A stretch of 64,000 bases of DNA from Motilimonas pumila (GTDB lineage Bacteria; Pseudomonadota; Gammaproteobacteria; Enterobacterales; CBDFNC01). Under the pieces are notes generated by a model. The model saw only the letters and a program-made list of their open reading frames with translations, was not told where the DNA came from and did not search any database. Positions 9,424 through 18,945 of the stretch are shown one piece after another; positions within the stretch are counted from its first letter, which is position 1; each line of letters begins with the position of its first letter. The position numbers were made by a program, and so were the translations under genes. Location: assembly GCF_003596335.1 (NCBI RefSeq), contig NZ_QZCH01000011.1:61280-125279 (forward strand), given 5' to 3'.

Positions 9424-10437
9424 ATGGGATTATTTGAACGTTACCTTTCTGTTTGGGTAGGTATTGCCATCATCGTCGGCATTGCGCTTGGTAATTTATA
9501 CCCACCCGCTTTCACTTGGCTCGCCACCTTTGAAATTGGTCAAATCAATATTGTGATTGCGGCGCTGATCTGGGTCATGATATTTCCCATGATGTTGCAA
9601 ATTGATTTTGCTGCAGTGAAAGACGTTGGCAAAAAGCCCAAAGGCTTATTACTCACGCTCACGATCAACTGGTTAATTAAACCTTTTACCATGGCGGTAT
9701 TAGGTTGGTTGTTCTTTAAGGTACTGTTTGTCGAATGGGTCGACCCAAGTACTGCCAGTGAATATATAGCAGGCATGATATTACTTGGGGTCGCGCCCTG
9801 CACCGCCATGGTGTTTGTCTGGAGTCAACTCACGAAAGGGGACGCTAATTACACCTTAGTGCAGGTTTCTATCAACGACATCATAATGATTTTTGCCTTT
9901 GCGCCGATTGCCGGTTTTTTATTAGGCGTCAGTGACATCACTGTGCCTTGGCAAACCCTATTATGGTCGGTATTACTTTACGTAATATTGCCACTAGTCA
10001 TCGCGGCTCTGGTTAGAAAGCAGCTGTTAGCCCACAGCCAATCACGCTATGAGAAAGTGCTGGCGCAGTTTAAGCCTTGGTCTATGGTTGGTTTAATTGG
10101 CACCGTGTTGTTGTTATTTGCATTCCAAGCCACCACCATTTTAGAAAAACCTTTTCATATCTTTCTGATTGCCATTCCTTTAATGCTGCAAACCTACGGC
10201 ATATTTGCGCTGTCTTACGGCGCAGCAAAATGGCTAAAACTGCCACACAACATCGCCGCCCCAGCCTGCATGATAGGCACCTCAAACTTTTTTGAATTAG
10301 CCGTCGCCGTGGCCATCGCGTTATTTGGTTTGCACTCTGGCGCCGCTTTGGCGACCGTAGTTGGCGTACTGGTAGAAGTGCCCGTGATGCTTTCGTTAGT
10401 GGCCTTTGCCAACAAAACCCGGCACTGGTTTGATTAA
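9424..10437 (+). CDS. acr3: Arsenite efflux transporter Acr3
   Basis: Inner-membrane As(III) exporter of the ACR3 (BASS-related) family with about ten membrane segments. The key features are present: [13 protein letters not shown] with the essential cysteine in TM4, and [18 protein letters not shown] with the conserved glutamate in TM9. The length of 337 aa is normal. AAGGA precedes the ATG. It lies between arsR and the phosphatase-like gene, 75 bp before the latter, and provides trivalent arsenic efflux while GAPDH and ArsJ downstream handle arsenate. Confidence 0.95.
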   Translation: MGLFERYLSVWVGIAIIVGIALGNLYPPAFTWLATFEIGQINIVIAALIWVMIFPMMLQIDFAAVKDVGKKPKGLLLTLTINWLIKPFTMAVLGWLFFKVLFVEWVDPSTASEYIAGMILLGVAPCTAMVFVWSQLTKGDANYTLVQVSINDIIMIFAFAPIAGFLLGVSDITVPWQTLLWSVLLYVILPLVIAALVRKQLLAHSQSRYEKVLAQFKPWSMVGLIGTVLLLFAFQATTILEKPFHIFLIAIPLMLQTYGIFALSYGAAKWLKLPHNIAAPACMIGTSNFFELAVAVAIALFGLHSGAALATVVGVLVEVPVMLSLVAFANKTRHWFD

Positions 10438-10512
10438 GCGCATTCATTTTTGTTCATATTATCGCCCTGTTTATCAAGGCATTAACTAAACCATTAAAGT
10501 AGAGTGACATAT

Positions 10513-11007
10513 ATGGCTCACCCGATCACAGAATTACCATTAGATACTGGCGCCAAGCTATTATTAACGCCTTGCCCAGGCACCAAAGATGCCTCGCTCA
10601 AGCAAGCCATCAGCGAGCTTAAAGCCGCGGGGGCCAGCGGCATCTTGACCATGATGCAGAGTCAAGAATTAGCCAAACACCAAGTGACAGAGCTTGGGAA
10701 TGAAACCCTTTCACAAGACTTAATGTGGTTCCACCTCCCCGTTGAAGATGACGAGGCGCCATTGGCGGACTTTGAGCAAGCCTTTACCCAGCATAAAGCC
10801 GCAATTATCGCCGCGCTTAAGCAAGGGCAAAACTTGGCTCTGCATTGCAAAGGCGGCAATGGTCGTACCGGTTTGGTGGCCGCCATTTTGTTACTGGAGA
10901 TCGGGGTTGAGCTGGAACAAGCCATCGCGCAGGTACAGGCGGTAAAACCCAAATCTTTGCAATTGACCAGTCACTTAAACTACCTCAAACAACTCGCTGC
11001 AAAATAG
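10513..11007 (+). CDS. Tyrosine/dual-specificity-like phosphatase in ars operon
   Basis: A 164-residue protein with the Cys-based phosphatase P-loop H-C-K-G-G-N-G-R-T; Cys112 and Arg118 are the predicted nucleophile and anion-binding residues. It resembles the small CDKN3-like dual-specificity group, with the acidic segment [10 protein letters not shown] a possible general-acid loop. The ATG at 10513 is chosen; a GTG at 10504 is possible. It sits between acr3 and the arsenic GAPDH, 10 bp before the latter, so it is surely co-transcribed. No role in arsenic resistance is assigned here: it could act on a phospho-metabolite made when arsenate replaces phosphate, or bind arsenate at its oxyanion site. 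The operon context is firm, the substrate unknown. Confidence 0.8.
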   Translation: MAHPITELPLDTGAKLLLTPCPGTKDASLKQAISELKAAGASGILTMMQSQELAKHQVTELGNETLSQDLMWFHLPVEDDEAPLADFEQAFTQHKAAIIAALKQGQNLALHCKGGNGRTGLVAAILLLEIGVELEQAIAQVQAVKPKSLQLTSHLNYLKQLAAK

Positions 11008-11017
11008 GAATTTAGAC

Positions 11018-12031
11018 ATGACAATTAAAGTAGGTATCAATGGCTTTGGCCGCATGGGACGCTTAGCACTACGAGCCGCTTGGCAGTGGCCGGATGTTGA
11101 GTTTATCAAAATTAACGACCCTGCTGGCGACGCTGCCACTTTGGCTCACCTGTTAAACTTTGATTCCATTCATGGTCGTTGGCAATTTGAAGCCAGTGCC
11201 AAAGGCGATACCATTACAGTGGGTGAACAAACCATTCACTGTAGCCAAAATGCTGCCATTGCCGACACCGATTGGTCTGATTGTGATGTGGTCATTGAAG
11301 CTTCTGGTGTCATGCGTAAAAAATCTCTATTACAAGCTTATTTAGATCAAGGCGTTAAGCGTGTGGTAGTAACGGCACCTGTCAAAGAGGACGGCGTGTT
11401 AAATATTGTCATGGGTGTGAATGACCAAGACTATAACCCAGCCAGCCATCAAATTGTCACGGCCGCATCGTGTACCACTAACTGCCTTGCGCCTGTGGTC
11501 AAAGTTATCCATGAAAATCTGGGCATTAAGCATGGCAGCATGACCACGATCCATGACCTTACCAATACCCAAACTATTTTGGATGCGCCGCACGCAGATC
11601 TTCGCCGTGCACGTGCTTGTGGTACCAGTTTGATCCCCACTACCACAGGCTCTGCTACTGCCATCACTCACATCTTTCCTGAGCTCAAAGGCCGCTTAAA
11701 TGGCCATGCCGTGCGAGTGCCACTGGCAAACGCATCACTGACTGATTGTGTATTTGAATTACAGCAAGCCACCACTGTAGAAGCCGTCAATGAGCTGCTC
11801 GCGGCGGCCGCTGCCAATGAGATGGCTGGCATTCTTGGGTTTGAAACGCGCCCGTTAGTCTCTGTTGATTATAAAACCGATCCGCGCTCATCAATTATTG
11901 ATGCGCCTTCAACCATGGTCATCAATGGCACGCAACTGAAACTTTATGTGTGGTACGACAACGAATGGGGCTATGCCAATCGCACCGCAGAATTAATGCG
12001 TAAAGTCGGTCAACTCGACCTGACTAAATAA
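11018..12031 (+). CDS. ArsJ-associated glyceraldehyde-3-phosphate dehydrogenase
   Basis: GAPDH-family enzyme of 337 aa with the NAD-binding [10 protein letters not shown] at the N-terminus, catalytic Cys152 in [11 protein letters not shown], and the C-terminal [11 protein letters not shown]. In ars operons this enzyme forms 1-arseno-3-phosphoglycerate from glyceraldehyde-3-phosphate and arsenate, which ArsJ then exports (known for the gapdh-arsJ pair). arsJ is 33 bp downstream, so this is a dedicated paralogue rather than the glycolytic enzyme. AGGA eight bases before the ATG supports the start. Confidence 0.94.
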   Translation: MTIKVGINGFGRMGRLALRAAWQWPDVEFIKINDPAGDAATLAHLLNFDSIHGRWQFEASAKGDTITVGEQTIHCSQNAAIADTDWSDCDVVIEASGVMRKKSLLQAYLDQGVKRVVVTAPVKEDGVLNIVMGVNDQDYNPASHQIVTAASCTTNCLAPVVKVIHENLGIKHGSMTTIHDLTNTQTILDAPHADLRRARACGTSLIPTTTGSATAITHIFPELKGRLNGHAVRVPLANASLTDCVFELQQATTVEAVNELLAAAAANEMAGILGFETRPLVSVDYKTDPRSSIIDAPSTMVINGTQLKLYVWYDNEWGYANRTAELMRKVGQLDLTK

Positions 12032-12064
12032 CCCCAAGAGCAAAGAAACACAGAGAGCTTAGCA

Positions 12065-13279
12065 ATGCGCACATTGAGTCAGCTGCCCACAGCCATAAAA
12101 CAATACCTGATTGTGACCGGTAATTACTGGGCATTTACCCTGACCGACGGCGCGCTTCGGATGTTGGTGGTGCTGCATTTTCACCAGCTAGGTTATGACC
12201 CTTTTGCCATTGCCATGCTGTTTGTGTTTTATGAGTTTTTTGGTGTTGTAACCAACTTGCTGGGCGGCTGGTTAGGCGCTCGGATTGGTTTAAATAAAAC
12301 CATGAATCTGGGCTTAGGCTTGCAGATAATTGCCTTAGCCATGCTATTAGTCCCCGGTGAGTACCTTAGCGTAGTGCTGGTGATGGCTGCTCAGGCATTG
12401 TCTGGCATTGCCAAAGATCTCAACAAAATGAGCGCCAAAAGTGCGGTGAAGCAACTTGTGCCTAAAGACGCAGAGAGTCAATTGTATCGCTGGGTGGCAC
12501 TGCTCACGGGGTCAAAAAATGCCTTAAAAGGGGTCGGTTTTTTCCTTGGCGGGGCGCTGCTGACATTGTTTGGTTTCACCTGGGCCATTGCCATTATGGC
12601 GGCAGGCCTGAGCTTGGTTTGGCTGTTTAGTATCGTCAGCCTTAAACAAGACATAGGCAAAGCTAAAAACAAACCTAAGTTTAAAGATATCTTTTCAAAA
12701 AGCCGCGCAATTAACGTACTTTCCGGTGCTCGCATGTGTCTGTTTGCGGCAAGGGATGTATGGTTTGTGATTGCAGTGCCCGTATATATGGCCAGTGAAT
12801 TTGGCTGGAGTCATACCTTAGTGGGCAGCTTTATGGCGGCTTGGGTCATTGGCTACGGCATAGTGCAAGCGCAGGCCCCCAAAATAACTGGGAAACAAAG
12901 CGGCCAACCGCCTTCACAATATGCGGCGCTGATTTGGGCCGCTGTATTAGCGTGTGTCACCCTATTACTGACCTTAGCGTTAAATAGCCCCTTGCCAAAC
13001 TTGTACGTTTTGCCCTTGGGTTTGTTGGTCTTTGGCGCCGTGTTCGCGGTTAACTCGTCACTACACAGTTACTTAATCGTTAGTTTTGCCAAAGAAGACG
13101 GCGTATCACTGGATGTTGGCTTTTACTATATGGCCAACGCCATGGGCCGCTTAATTGGGACCGTTTTATCCGGCTGGGTATATCAAATTTACGGCCTCAG
13201 CGCGTGTTTATGGATAGCGTTTATTTTACTGATTATTACGTGCGCAATTTCTATACTTTTGTCAAAACACAATAATTAA
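12065..13279 (+). CDS. arsJ: Organoarsenical efflux transporter ArsJ
   Basis: MFS membrane protein of 404 aa, about 12 segments, that exports 1-arseno-3-phosphoglycerate and so removes arsenate as an organic conjugate. It is recognised by its context directly after the GAPDH and by the N-terminal LTDGALRMLVVLHFHQLGYDPF, typical of ArsJ. It is the last gene of the arsenic operon. The 141 bp after it are very AT-rich, with no convincing hairpin terminator visible. Confidence 0.93.
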   Translation: MRTLSQLPTAIKQYLIVTGNYWAFTLTDGALRMLVVLHFHQLGYDPFAIAMLFVFYEFFGVVTNLLGGWLGARIGLNKTMNLGLGLQIIALAMLLVPGEYLSVVLVMAAQALSGIAKDLNKMSAKSAVKQLVPKDAESQLYRWVALLTGSKNALKGVGFFLGGALLTLFGFTWAIAIMAAGLSLVWLFSIVSLKQDIGKAKNKPKFKDIFSKSRAINVLSGARMCLFAARDVWFVIAVPVYMASEFGWSHTLVGSFMAAWVIGYGIVQAQAPKITGKQSGQPPSQYAALIWAAVLACVTLLLTLALNSPLPNLYVLPLGLLVFGAVFAVNSSLHSYLIVSFAKEDGVSLDVGFYYMANAMGRLIGTVLSGWVYQIYGLSACLWIAFILLIITCAISILLSKHNN

Positions 13280-13420
13280 AAAAAATAAATACGCTTATTG
13301 TCAAAAGCTGATTAAAATCGCAAACTCAATATTGATAAATATATTAAGTCACTCCGGTTATTTTATTTTTCATTTTAAATCTATATCTTAAAATCTCAAA
13401 ATTAAATCAATTGAGGTTTT

Positions 13421-15643
13421 ATGTTTAAGTCACTTGCTTTATCTTTTTTGGCACTTAGCGTGAGTACTGCTGTATATGCTCACGGAAATCATCATCAGCC
13501 AAAGCACGCTAAAAACTTGTCTAAATCTAGTCAGCAACAAGGCCCTGCAAGTCAAGTTTCTGCCATAGAGGGAAAGAAGAAATCCATTATTCGTCAAAAA
13601 CTTATCAATGCGAATATCAACAGCACAGTGCCACTCATGCTAGCTCAGCCGGAGCAAGCCCAAATAGAGACGGTAACCAGGCAGGACCATATCTTAGCTA
13701 TTCTAATTGAATTTCCTGATAACAAAGCCAGTGACATACAGCCTACTGATACCATCAATTATTATGCTGGTTTTCCTTCTGAGCATTACCAAGAAATGTT
13801 GTTTGCTAAAGATACTTATTCTGGCCCAAACGGCGAGCCACTGATATCAGTGCGAAACTACCTTAACCAGCAATCGGGCGGCAGTTATGACATTCAAGGA
13901 AATGTTTTTGGTTGGTATCAGGCAAAACATCCAATGGCGTATTATGGTGCAAATGATGAGCGCGGAGATGATGTTGCACCGAGAGAACTCGTTCTTGAAG
14001 CGCTATCGCAAGCAGTGAATCATCCAAGTTTTGATATGGCGTATTACGATCAACTTGACCCATATGACCTCGATGGAGACGGTAACTTCGAAGAAAGTGA
14101 CGGCGTGATTGACTATGTTAGCATTTATCATGCAGCCATTGATGAAGCAGCAGGAGGGCCTGCCGATGCCATATGGTCTCATCGTTGGGCGGTAGATAAT
14201 TTTGCCCCAGTGGAGCTTAAACCTGGCGTATCTGCATTCTTCTATACCATTCAGCCGGTTGATGCTGCAGCTGGTGTGGTAGCACACGAGTTCGGACATG
14301 ACCTTGGCTTACCTGATGAATATGACGTGGATTACTCTTCTGACGAACAAGGTGTACCGGGCAGTACCGTTGGTAATTGGTCTATTATGGCCGAAGGGGG
14401 GTATTCAGGCTTTATTAGTGGCACCCAGCCAACTGGCTACAGTCCATTTGCTAGACAGTTCCTGCAATCAACCCTTGGTGGTAATTGGTTAAAAGGCGTT
14501 AATCTGCATTTAGACCAGTTAGACCATACAGGAATGGATGTTACTTTAAGCGCCGCCGCACTTCAAAAAGCGGGTAATCAAGTAGTAAGGATTGACTTAC
14601 CAGAAAAGCAAATAGAAGGCGTTCAGCCTTTTGGAGAAACATCTTTTATTAGCCCTAATCAGAACAATACATGGCGTTACCTTGGCGCCCCACTTGACTT
14701 GACTGGTGCGACCGCTTCGGCAACTGTGAAATTAAAATTAAATATTGACATCACCGATGCCCAATCACAAGTGTTTGCAACTGCCTATTTCCAGGGTGAG
14801 TTTTATCGACTACCAATTCAACTAGCAGGTGAATCATATCAATTAGTAGACTTTAGCACTCAAGGTTGGGTAGATGCTGAAGTAGACTTATCTGGCTATA
14901 AAGGTGAATATGTTGATCTATACATTGAATACAAAAACTATGGTGCTGACGAAGGTAAAGGGGTCGGTATTGATAACTTCAGTCTCTCTATTGACGGACA
15001 ACAGTTAGCATATATTGAAAGTGAATCTTACGTCGATCACACCTTTTTCCTTGACGGCTTCAAAGTCAGTACTGGCGTAGAATCTTATGATCATTATTAC
15101 TTGTTAGAATGGCGTGCCCACACTGGTGTTGATGAGGCACTTAAATACACTTCTGTTGGCGAATATGCTCCTGGTCTTGTAATTTGGTACGTAGACACTT
15201 CGTACCTGGATGTATACATGCGTGGTGATAACTCGACAGGGAATCATCCTGGCGAAGGCTGGTTGTCTGTTGTTGACGCAAATAGAGACCCTATTCAATA
15301 TAATGAAGACGTCTACGATGCCAATAGCAATGAGTACCTTTATTCTTTCTCTGGCGTAGCTAACTCAGCAACCCAAGTAAAAGACGCGGCTTTCAACACT
15401 CAGCCACACATTGCGGATGCGACAAACTATGAATGGCAACCATCACCGGAAATCTATGTTAAAGGTACCTTTGGTGATACCCATAGCAACTTTAATTCAC
15501 AATTTGCCGATTGGGATGACTATTCAAATTACGTTCGTCCTGCTACAGGTACGAAACTTCCACACCATGGTTTAGTGATTAACGTAGCTGACCAAACTGA
15601 TGATGGCTTAAACGCAACCATCAACATTAAGAAAATGTGGTAA
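13421..15643 (+). CDS. Secreted M6-like (immune inhibitor A type) metalloprotease
   Basis: Exported zinc protease of 740 aa. A signal peptide (MFKSLALSFLALSVSTAVYA) should be cut before HGNHHQPKH, giving a His-rich mature end. A propeptide-like region follows, then the catalytic domain with HEFGH at 289-293 and LGLPDEYD, the HExxHxxGxxD pattern of M6 proteases such as PrtV and InhA. The downstream half is beta-rich and contains a MAM/jelly-roll-like segment (GVGIDNFSLSIDG). PKD repeats of Vibrio PrtV are not seen. It stands alone, with its own terminator at 15668. A role in extracellular protein degradation or toxicity is inferred. Confidence 0.88.
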   Translation: MFKSLALSFLALSVSTAVYAHGNHHQPKHAKNLSKSSQQQGPASQVSAIEGKKKSIIRQKLINANINSTVPLMLAQPEQAQIETVTRQDHILAILIEFPDNKASDIQPTDTINYYAGFPSEHYQEMLFAKDTYSGPNGEPLISVRNYLNQQSGGSYDIQGNVFGWYQAKHPMAYYGANDERGDDVAPRELVLEALSQAVNHPSFDMAYYDQLDPYDLDGDGNFEESDGVIDYVSIYHAAIDEAAGGPADAIWSHRWAVDNFAPVELKPGVSAFFYTIQPVDAAAGVVAHEFGHDLGLPDEYDVDYSSDEQGVPGSTVGNWSIMAEGGYSGFISGTQPTGYSPFARQFLQSTLGGNWLKGVNLHLDQLDHTGMDVTLSAAALQKAGNQVVRIDLPEKQIEGVQPFGETSFISPNQNNTWRYLGAPLDLTGATASATVKLKLNIDITDAQSQVFATAYFQGEFYRLPIQLAGESYQLVDFSTQGWVDAEVDLSGYKGEYVDLYIEYKNYGADEGKGVGIDNFSLSIDGQQLAYIESESYVDHTFFLDGFKVSTGVESYDHYYLLEWRAHTGVDEALKYTSVGEYAPGLVIWYVDTSYLDVYMRGDNSTGNHPGEGWLSVVDANRDPIQYNEDVYDANSNEYLYSFSGVANSATQVKDAAFNTQPHIADATNYEWQPSPEIYVKGTFGDTHSNFNSQFADWDDYSNYVRPATGTKLPHHGLVINVADQTDDGLNATINIKKMW

Positions 15644-15667
15644 TCACTGTTATCACTGAGTAATTAA

Positions 15668-15697
15668 GTAAAGCCACGTAGGTGGCTTTACTTTTCC
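15668..15697 (+). terminator. Intrinsic terminator after the M6 protease
   Basis: GTAAAGCCAC at 15668-15677 pairs perfectly with GTGGCTTTAC at 15682-15691 around a GTAG loop, followed by TTTT. It lies 25 bp after the protease stop and may also serve the convergent spondin-like gene. Confidence 0.9.
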
Positions 15698-15715
15698 TTG
15701 CCAAATCAACAACGA

Positions 15716-16564
15716 TTATTCTATTGCTTCAAAAAACCACACATTACTTGGGGTCCAAGTTGGACTGGAAGTATGTGCATGTACCACTTTGTAAACTACG
15801 TCCATGTAAGTCACTTGTTCATCTACTTGGTATTCGACTTGCTCACCATCCCAAGCCATGACTGCGTCTTGTTTTACTGTAATGGTAATGTTCGCTACCG
15901 GGTTTAAAAATCGGTGTACCCGACTGTCTAAATCTGAATAACCGCCTTGGCTGTCGGTGTCGCCTACGATGCCCGGGTGGATATGTACGTAGCCAGTTTC
16001 ACTCAAATATGGGTACATCTCGGCACCGGTTTGTTGCATGCCTGTCGGCGCAGCGGGGATGCCGGCAACTCCGGGCGCACCACCACCATTGACAATCTCA
16101 TCGTTGAGCTCAGTGCCAGCATCGTAACCATTCAGTTTAATGGTATATGAGCCCGCCTTGGTGGGAATTTTCCAACTATTAAGGCCAACAAAACCATCAT
16201 TACTTGGTAGCAACATGGCGGCCAAAGATAAATACTCGTAATCCATGGTGTCGATAGAAAATTGATACCCTTGACCCGGCAGGGTTAAACCGCCTTCGGG
16301 GTTATATTGCTTGGCGTATCCATACCCGGATTGGTTGATTTCTGAAATCACTCCCGCCGTATTCCCGCCTTCTGCTAACGCAGTTAAGCCGCCAGAAGCC
16401 TTAGCCCCAATTTGGTATATGTTAATGCCCGCTTGGTGGGTAGCCACAGCCAAAGGCGTAAATGCAATGCCGCCGGTGGCATTAGTGATGGTGATATCCA
16501 GTTCAGCAGCTTGTGCGCTAGCTGAAAAAAGGCCGATAAGGGTAAGTGGTAATAGGGTTTTCAT
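15716..16564 (-). CDS. Spondin_N-domain exported protein with chitin-binding-like tail
   Basis: Exported protein of 282 aa. The signal peptide MKTLLPLTLIGLFSASAQA is followed by a Spondin_N-like domain (LDITITNATGGIAFTPLAVATH; later YLSLAAMLLPSNDGFVGLNSWKIP). The last ~45 residues (AWDGEQVEYQVDEQVTYMDV to PSNVWFFEAIE) have the W-Y-V-Y-Y-H-P-W spacing of CBM5/12 chitin-binding modules. The start at 16564 has GAGGAG upstream and begins the signal peptide; an earlier start at 16597 adds 11 non-signal residues. It is convergent with the protease. It may anchor to chitin or other matrix; the function is not established. Confidence 0.78.
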   Translation of the reverse strand: MKTLLPLTLIGLFSASAQAAELDITITNATGGIAFTPLAVATHQAGINIYQIGAKASGGLTALAEGGNTAGVISEINQSGYGYAKQYNPEGGLTLPGQGYQFSIDTMDYEYLSLAAMLLPSNDGFVGLNSWKIPTKAGSYTIKLNGYDAGTELNDEIVNGGGAPGVAGIPAAPTGMQQTGAEMYPYLSETGYVHIHPGIVGDTDSQGGYSDLDSRVHRFLNPVANITITVKQDAVMAWDGEQVEYQVDEQVTYMDVVYKVVHAHTSSPTWTPSNVWFFEAIE

Positions 16565-16796
16565 GGTGTCGCTCCTCGTAAAATATGCTTGATGCATGAT
16601 TTACTTTAAGCGCCAGTTATAACGAAACTATCACGCCAACAAGGCAAGTTGATAACAAAATAAAAACAGTACCTTGCATTAACAACGGAATCATTAAGTA
16701 AATATCTCTGTCATGCTTAACTATCGCCTGAAAAGCATGCATTGAAACCCACCTTAGGGTTGTTTACACTGTGTCAAAATTCAAAATGGAGCCAAT

Positions 16797-17108
16797 ATGG
16801 CACTCGTATATTCCACCGACAGCGGCAGAATAGCCCCTGAAAAAGCAGAAGCAGCCGTTCCCGAATCGGATGGCTTTGTGCGTATTCGCCGAGAAACGAA
16901 AGGCCGTAAGGGCAAAGGTGTCACCTGTATCAGTGGCTTAGGTATCGATGAAAAAGCGTTAAAGGTACTGGCGAAAGAGCTTAAAAAGCGCTCTGGCACC
17001 GGCGGCAGTGTGAAAGACTTCGTGATTGAGATGCAAGGCGATCAACGAGATTTAGCTAAAGAAATGCTTGAAAAGAAGGGCTATAAAGTAAAGTTTTCTG
17101 GCGGCTGA
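16797..17108 (+). CDS. yciH: SUI1-family translation factor YciH
   Basis: A 103-residue SUI1/eIF1-like protein. The N-terminal LVYSTDSGRI and the core RIRRETKGRKGKGVTCISGL to DFVIEMQGDQRDLAKEMLEKKG match E. coli YciH (108 aa). YciH is reported to influence initiation fidelity; its exact role in bacteria is unsettled. TGGAG before the ATG supports the start. It is monocistronic and 233 bp downstream of the divergent spondin-like gene start. There is no sign of alteration. Confidence 0.93.
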   Translation: MALVYSTDSGRIAPEKAEAAVPESDGFVRIRRETKGRKGKGVTCISGLGIDEKALKVLAKELKKRSGTGGSVKDFVIEMQGDQRDLAKEMLEKKGYKVKFSGG

Positions 17109-17254
17109 CGGTAAGCTCCCACCACATAGTCCTCATTGCAGTGCGCTTTATCGTTACCAAGCGCACGGGTCTCCCTTCGAACGCGGTATATTTGATCTTT
17201 TCTTGACCCTGAAACGTTAGTGTTTATAAGCACACAGTTATCAGGTAGTTCATT

Positions 17255-17758
17255 ATGTCGCCATTCAAGGCCAAGCGGTCTCAGCAAAGTCACTCTTTAC
17301 TGTTTTCACAGATTGAAAACCAACAAAGGTTTAGCATCAATTGGCAAACCCTTGGTTACGCCGGTCTGGTGCCGTTTTTCGTTGCCACTTTTGCTCAGGT
17401 TCAACAAACCTCGTTATTTGGTTTATCCGCCAGCCAAGTATTTATCGCCTACTCGGCAGGTATTTTAAGCTTTATGGCAGGCGCCGTATGGGGACGAACC
17501 TTGAATCTAGTGGACAACAGTAAGACACATTTTATGCGGATCCACAGCAATGTCTTTGCCTTGGCAGCATTTTTTGCCTTATTGTATCAACAGCAAGGCA
17601 TTGCATTGCTAATATTGGCACTTGGGTATGCGTTGACACTGCTGCTGGAAATCAATCACTTCTCTTCCCAGCAATCTCCTCAGGGTTATCACATCATGCG
17701 AGTGCGCCTAACATTTACCGTTATTGCCTTACATTGCGTTTGGTTGCTGTTGATTTAA
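17255..17758 (+). CDS. DUF3429 membrane protein
   Basis: A 167-residue inner-membrane protein with four to five hydrophobic segments from residue 35 onward (LGYAGLVPFFVATFA, VFIAYSAGILSFMAGAVWG, and a C-terminal ALHCVWLLLI). The YSAGILSFMAGAVWG segment is characteristic of DUF3429. Function is unknown. It is first of three closely packed genes (DUF3429, DUF393, SDR), with DUF393 10 bp downstream. Similar sets occur near photolyase/LitR light-response clusters in marine gammaproteobacteria, but no photolyase is in this window, so that link is only a hint. Confidence 0.8.
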   Translation: MSPFKAKRSQQSHSLLFSQIENQQRFSINWQTLGYAGLVPFFVATFAQVQQTSLFGLSASQVFIAYSAGILSFMAGAVWGRTLNLVDNSKTHFMRIHSNVFALAAFFALLYQQQGIALLILALGYALTLLLEINHFSSQQSPQGYHIMRVRLTFTVIALHCVWLLLI

Positions 17759-17767
17759 GGAACAATC

Positions 17768-18172
17768 ATGAAGCTAAGAATTTTTTACGATGGACTTTGT
17801 CCCCTTTGCAAAAACGAAATGCGTAATATCAAGCGTCGTGACATCGATAATGCCATCTCGCTAGAAGACATCAACGCCCAAGATTTCTCTGAGCGCTTTC
17901 CCCACATAGACGTCACCAAAGCTAACGATATTCTGCACGCTGAAACAGCTGACGGGAAATTGCTACTGGGTTTAGATGTAACTTATGAAGCCTGGTCATT
18001 GGTGGGCAAAGGGTGCCTGGTTGGCTTACTCAGAAAACCCTTGATAAAGCCGTTTGCCGATCAAGGTTACCTGCTTTTTGCCAAAAACCGTTACAAAATT
18101 TCTAAATTGTTAACTGGGCAATCTCGTTTACCGCAAGAATGTGAGTCTGGCCGTTGTGATATCAAATACTGA
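17768..18172 (+). CDS. DUF393 thiol-disulfide oxidoreductase-like protein
   Basis: A 134-residue DCC-family (DUF393) protein with a thioredoxin-like N-terminus; YDGLCPLCKNEM carries the C-x-x-C motif. The rest follows the family (INAQDFSERFPHID, GKLLLGLDVTYEAW). These proteins are predicted redox proteins without a defined substrate. AAGGA before the ATG fixes the start. It is preceded by the DUF3429 gene by 10 bp, and its 3' end overlaps the SDR gene by up to 32 bp. Confidence 0.87.
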   Translation: MKLRIFYDGLCPLCKNEMRNIKRRDIDNAISLEDINAQDFSERFPHIDVTKANDILHAETADGKLLLGLDVTYEAWSLVGKGCLVGLLRKPLIKPFADQGYLLFAKNRYKISKLLTGQSRLPQECESGRCDIKY

Positions 18173-18890
18173 GACAACCCTCTGTCTCGTCATTGGGGCT
18201 AACAGCGCCATCGCACAAAGCTTGACTCACCAACAACTGGCCCAAGGCAACAGGGTCGTTGCCGTTAGTCGTACTGCATTGGCGTTTTCACACCCTCACT
18301 TAACTTCTCTGGTGTGTGACAACAGCGAAAGCGACATCGAAGCGGTGTGCGCACGCATTGCTCATGAGACCGACCTTGATAAGCTTCGCTACGCGATAAT
18401 TTTCAATGGTTTGTTACATAACGACAAAATCAGCCCAGAAAAACGCCTCGAACACATTAACCAATATCAGTTAGTGCAGTCATTTCAAGCTAACAGCATC
18501 ACGCCAGCATTATGGATGCAACACTTGCTGCCCATTTTGCAACAAAGCAGTGGCTGCCACCTATGCTGTTTTAGCGCCAGAGTTGGCAGTATCAATGATA
18601 ACCGTCTCGGCGGTTGGTACAGCTATCGCGCTTCCAAAGCTGCGCTGAATATGTTGGTTAAAACGTTCGCCATTGAATACGCTCGTCGGGCAAAAAAAGT
18701 CAAACTGGTTGCTTTTCACCCGGGTACAACAGATACGCTACTGTCTCAGCCGTTTCAAAAAAACGTGTCACCCGAGGCGTTATTCAAGCCCGCCTTTGTC
18801 GCCGAGCAATTACTGGCAAACCTCGCCAAACTACCTGCAGACCAACAAGCCAGCTACATCGACTGGCAGGGAAAAAACATCGACTGGTAG
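18141..18890 (+). CDS. Short-chain dehydrogenase/reductase, C-factor-like
   Basis: SDR-family NAD(P)-dependent oxidoreductase of about 249 aa. The Rossmann glycine motif is VIGANSAIAQ near the N-terminus, divergent from the usual TGxxxGIG, and the catalytic Y-R-A-S-K follows GGWYS. It is closest to CsgA/C-factor-like cell-to-cell signalling SDRs. The start is uncertain: GTG at 18141 overlaps DUF393 by 32 bp, and another in-frame GTG at 18156 would do. The tight overlap indicates co-transcription with DUF393. The substrate is unknown. Confidence 0.83.
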   Translation: MSLAVVISNTETTLCLVIGANSAIAQSLTHQQLAQGNRVVAVSRTALAFSHPHLTSLVCDNSESDIEAVCARIAHETDLDKLRYAIIFNGLLHNDKISPEKRLEHINQYQLVQSFQANSITPALWMQHLLPILQQSSGCHLCCFSARVGSINDNRLGGWYSYRASKAALNMLVKTFAIEYARRAKKVKLVAFHPGTTDTLLSQPFQKNVSPEALFKPAFVAEQLLANLAKLPADQQASYIDWQGKNIDW

Positions 18891-18945
18891 TAAACCAAGG
18901 TATCATGTCATCCAGACATTTCAGTGAAAATGAGTGATAAACCGC

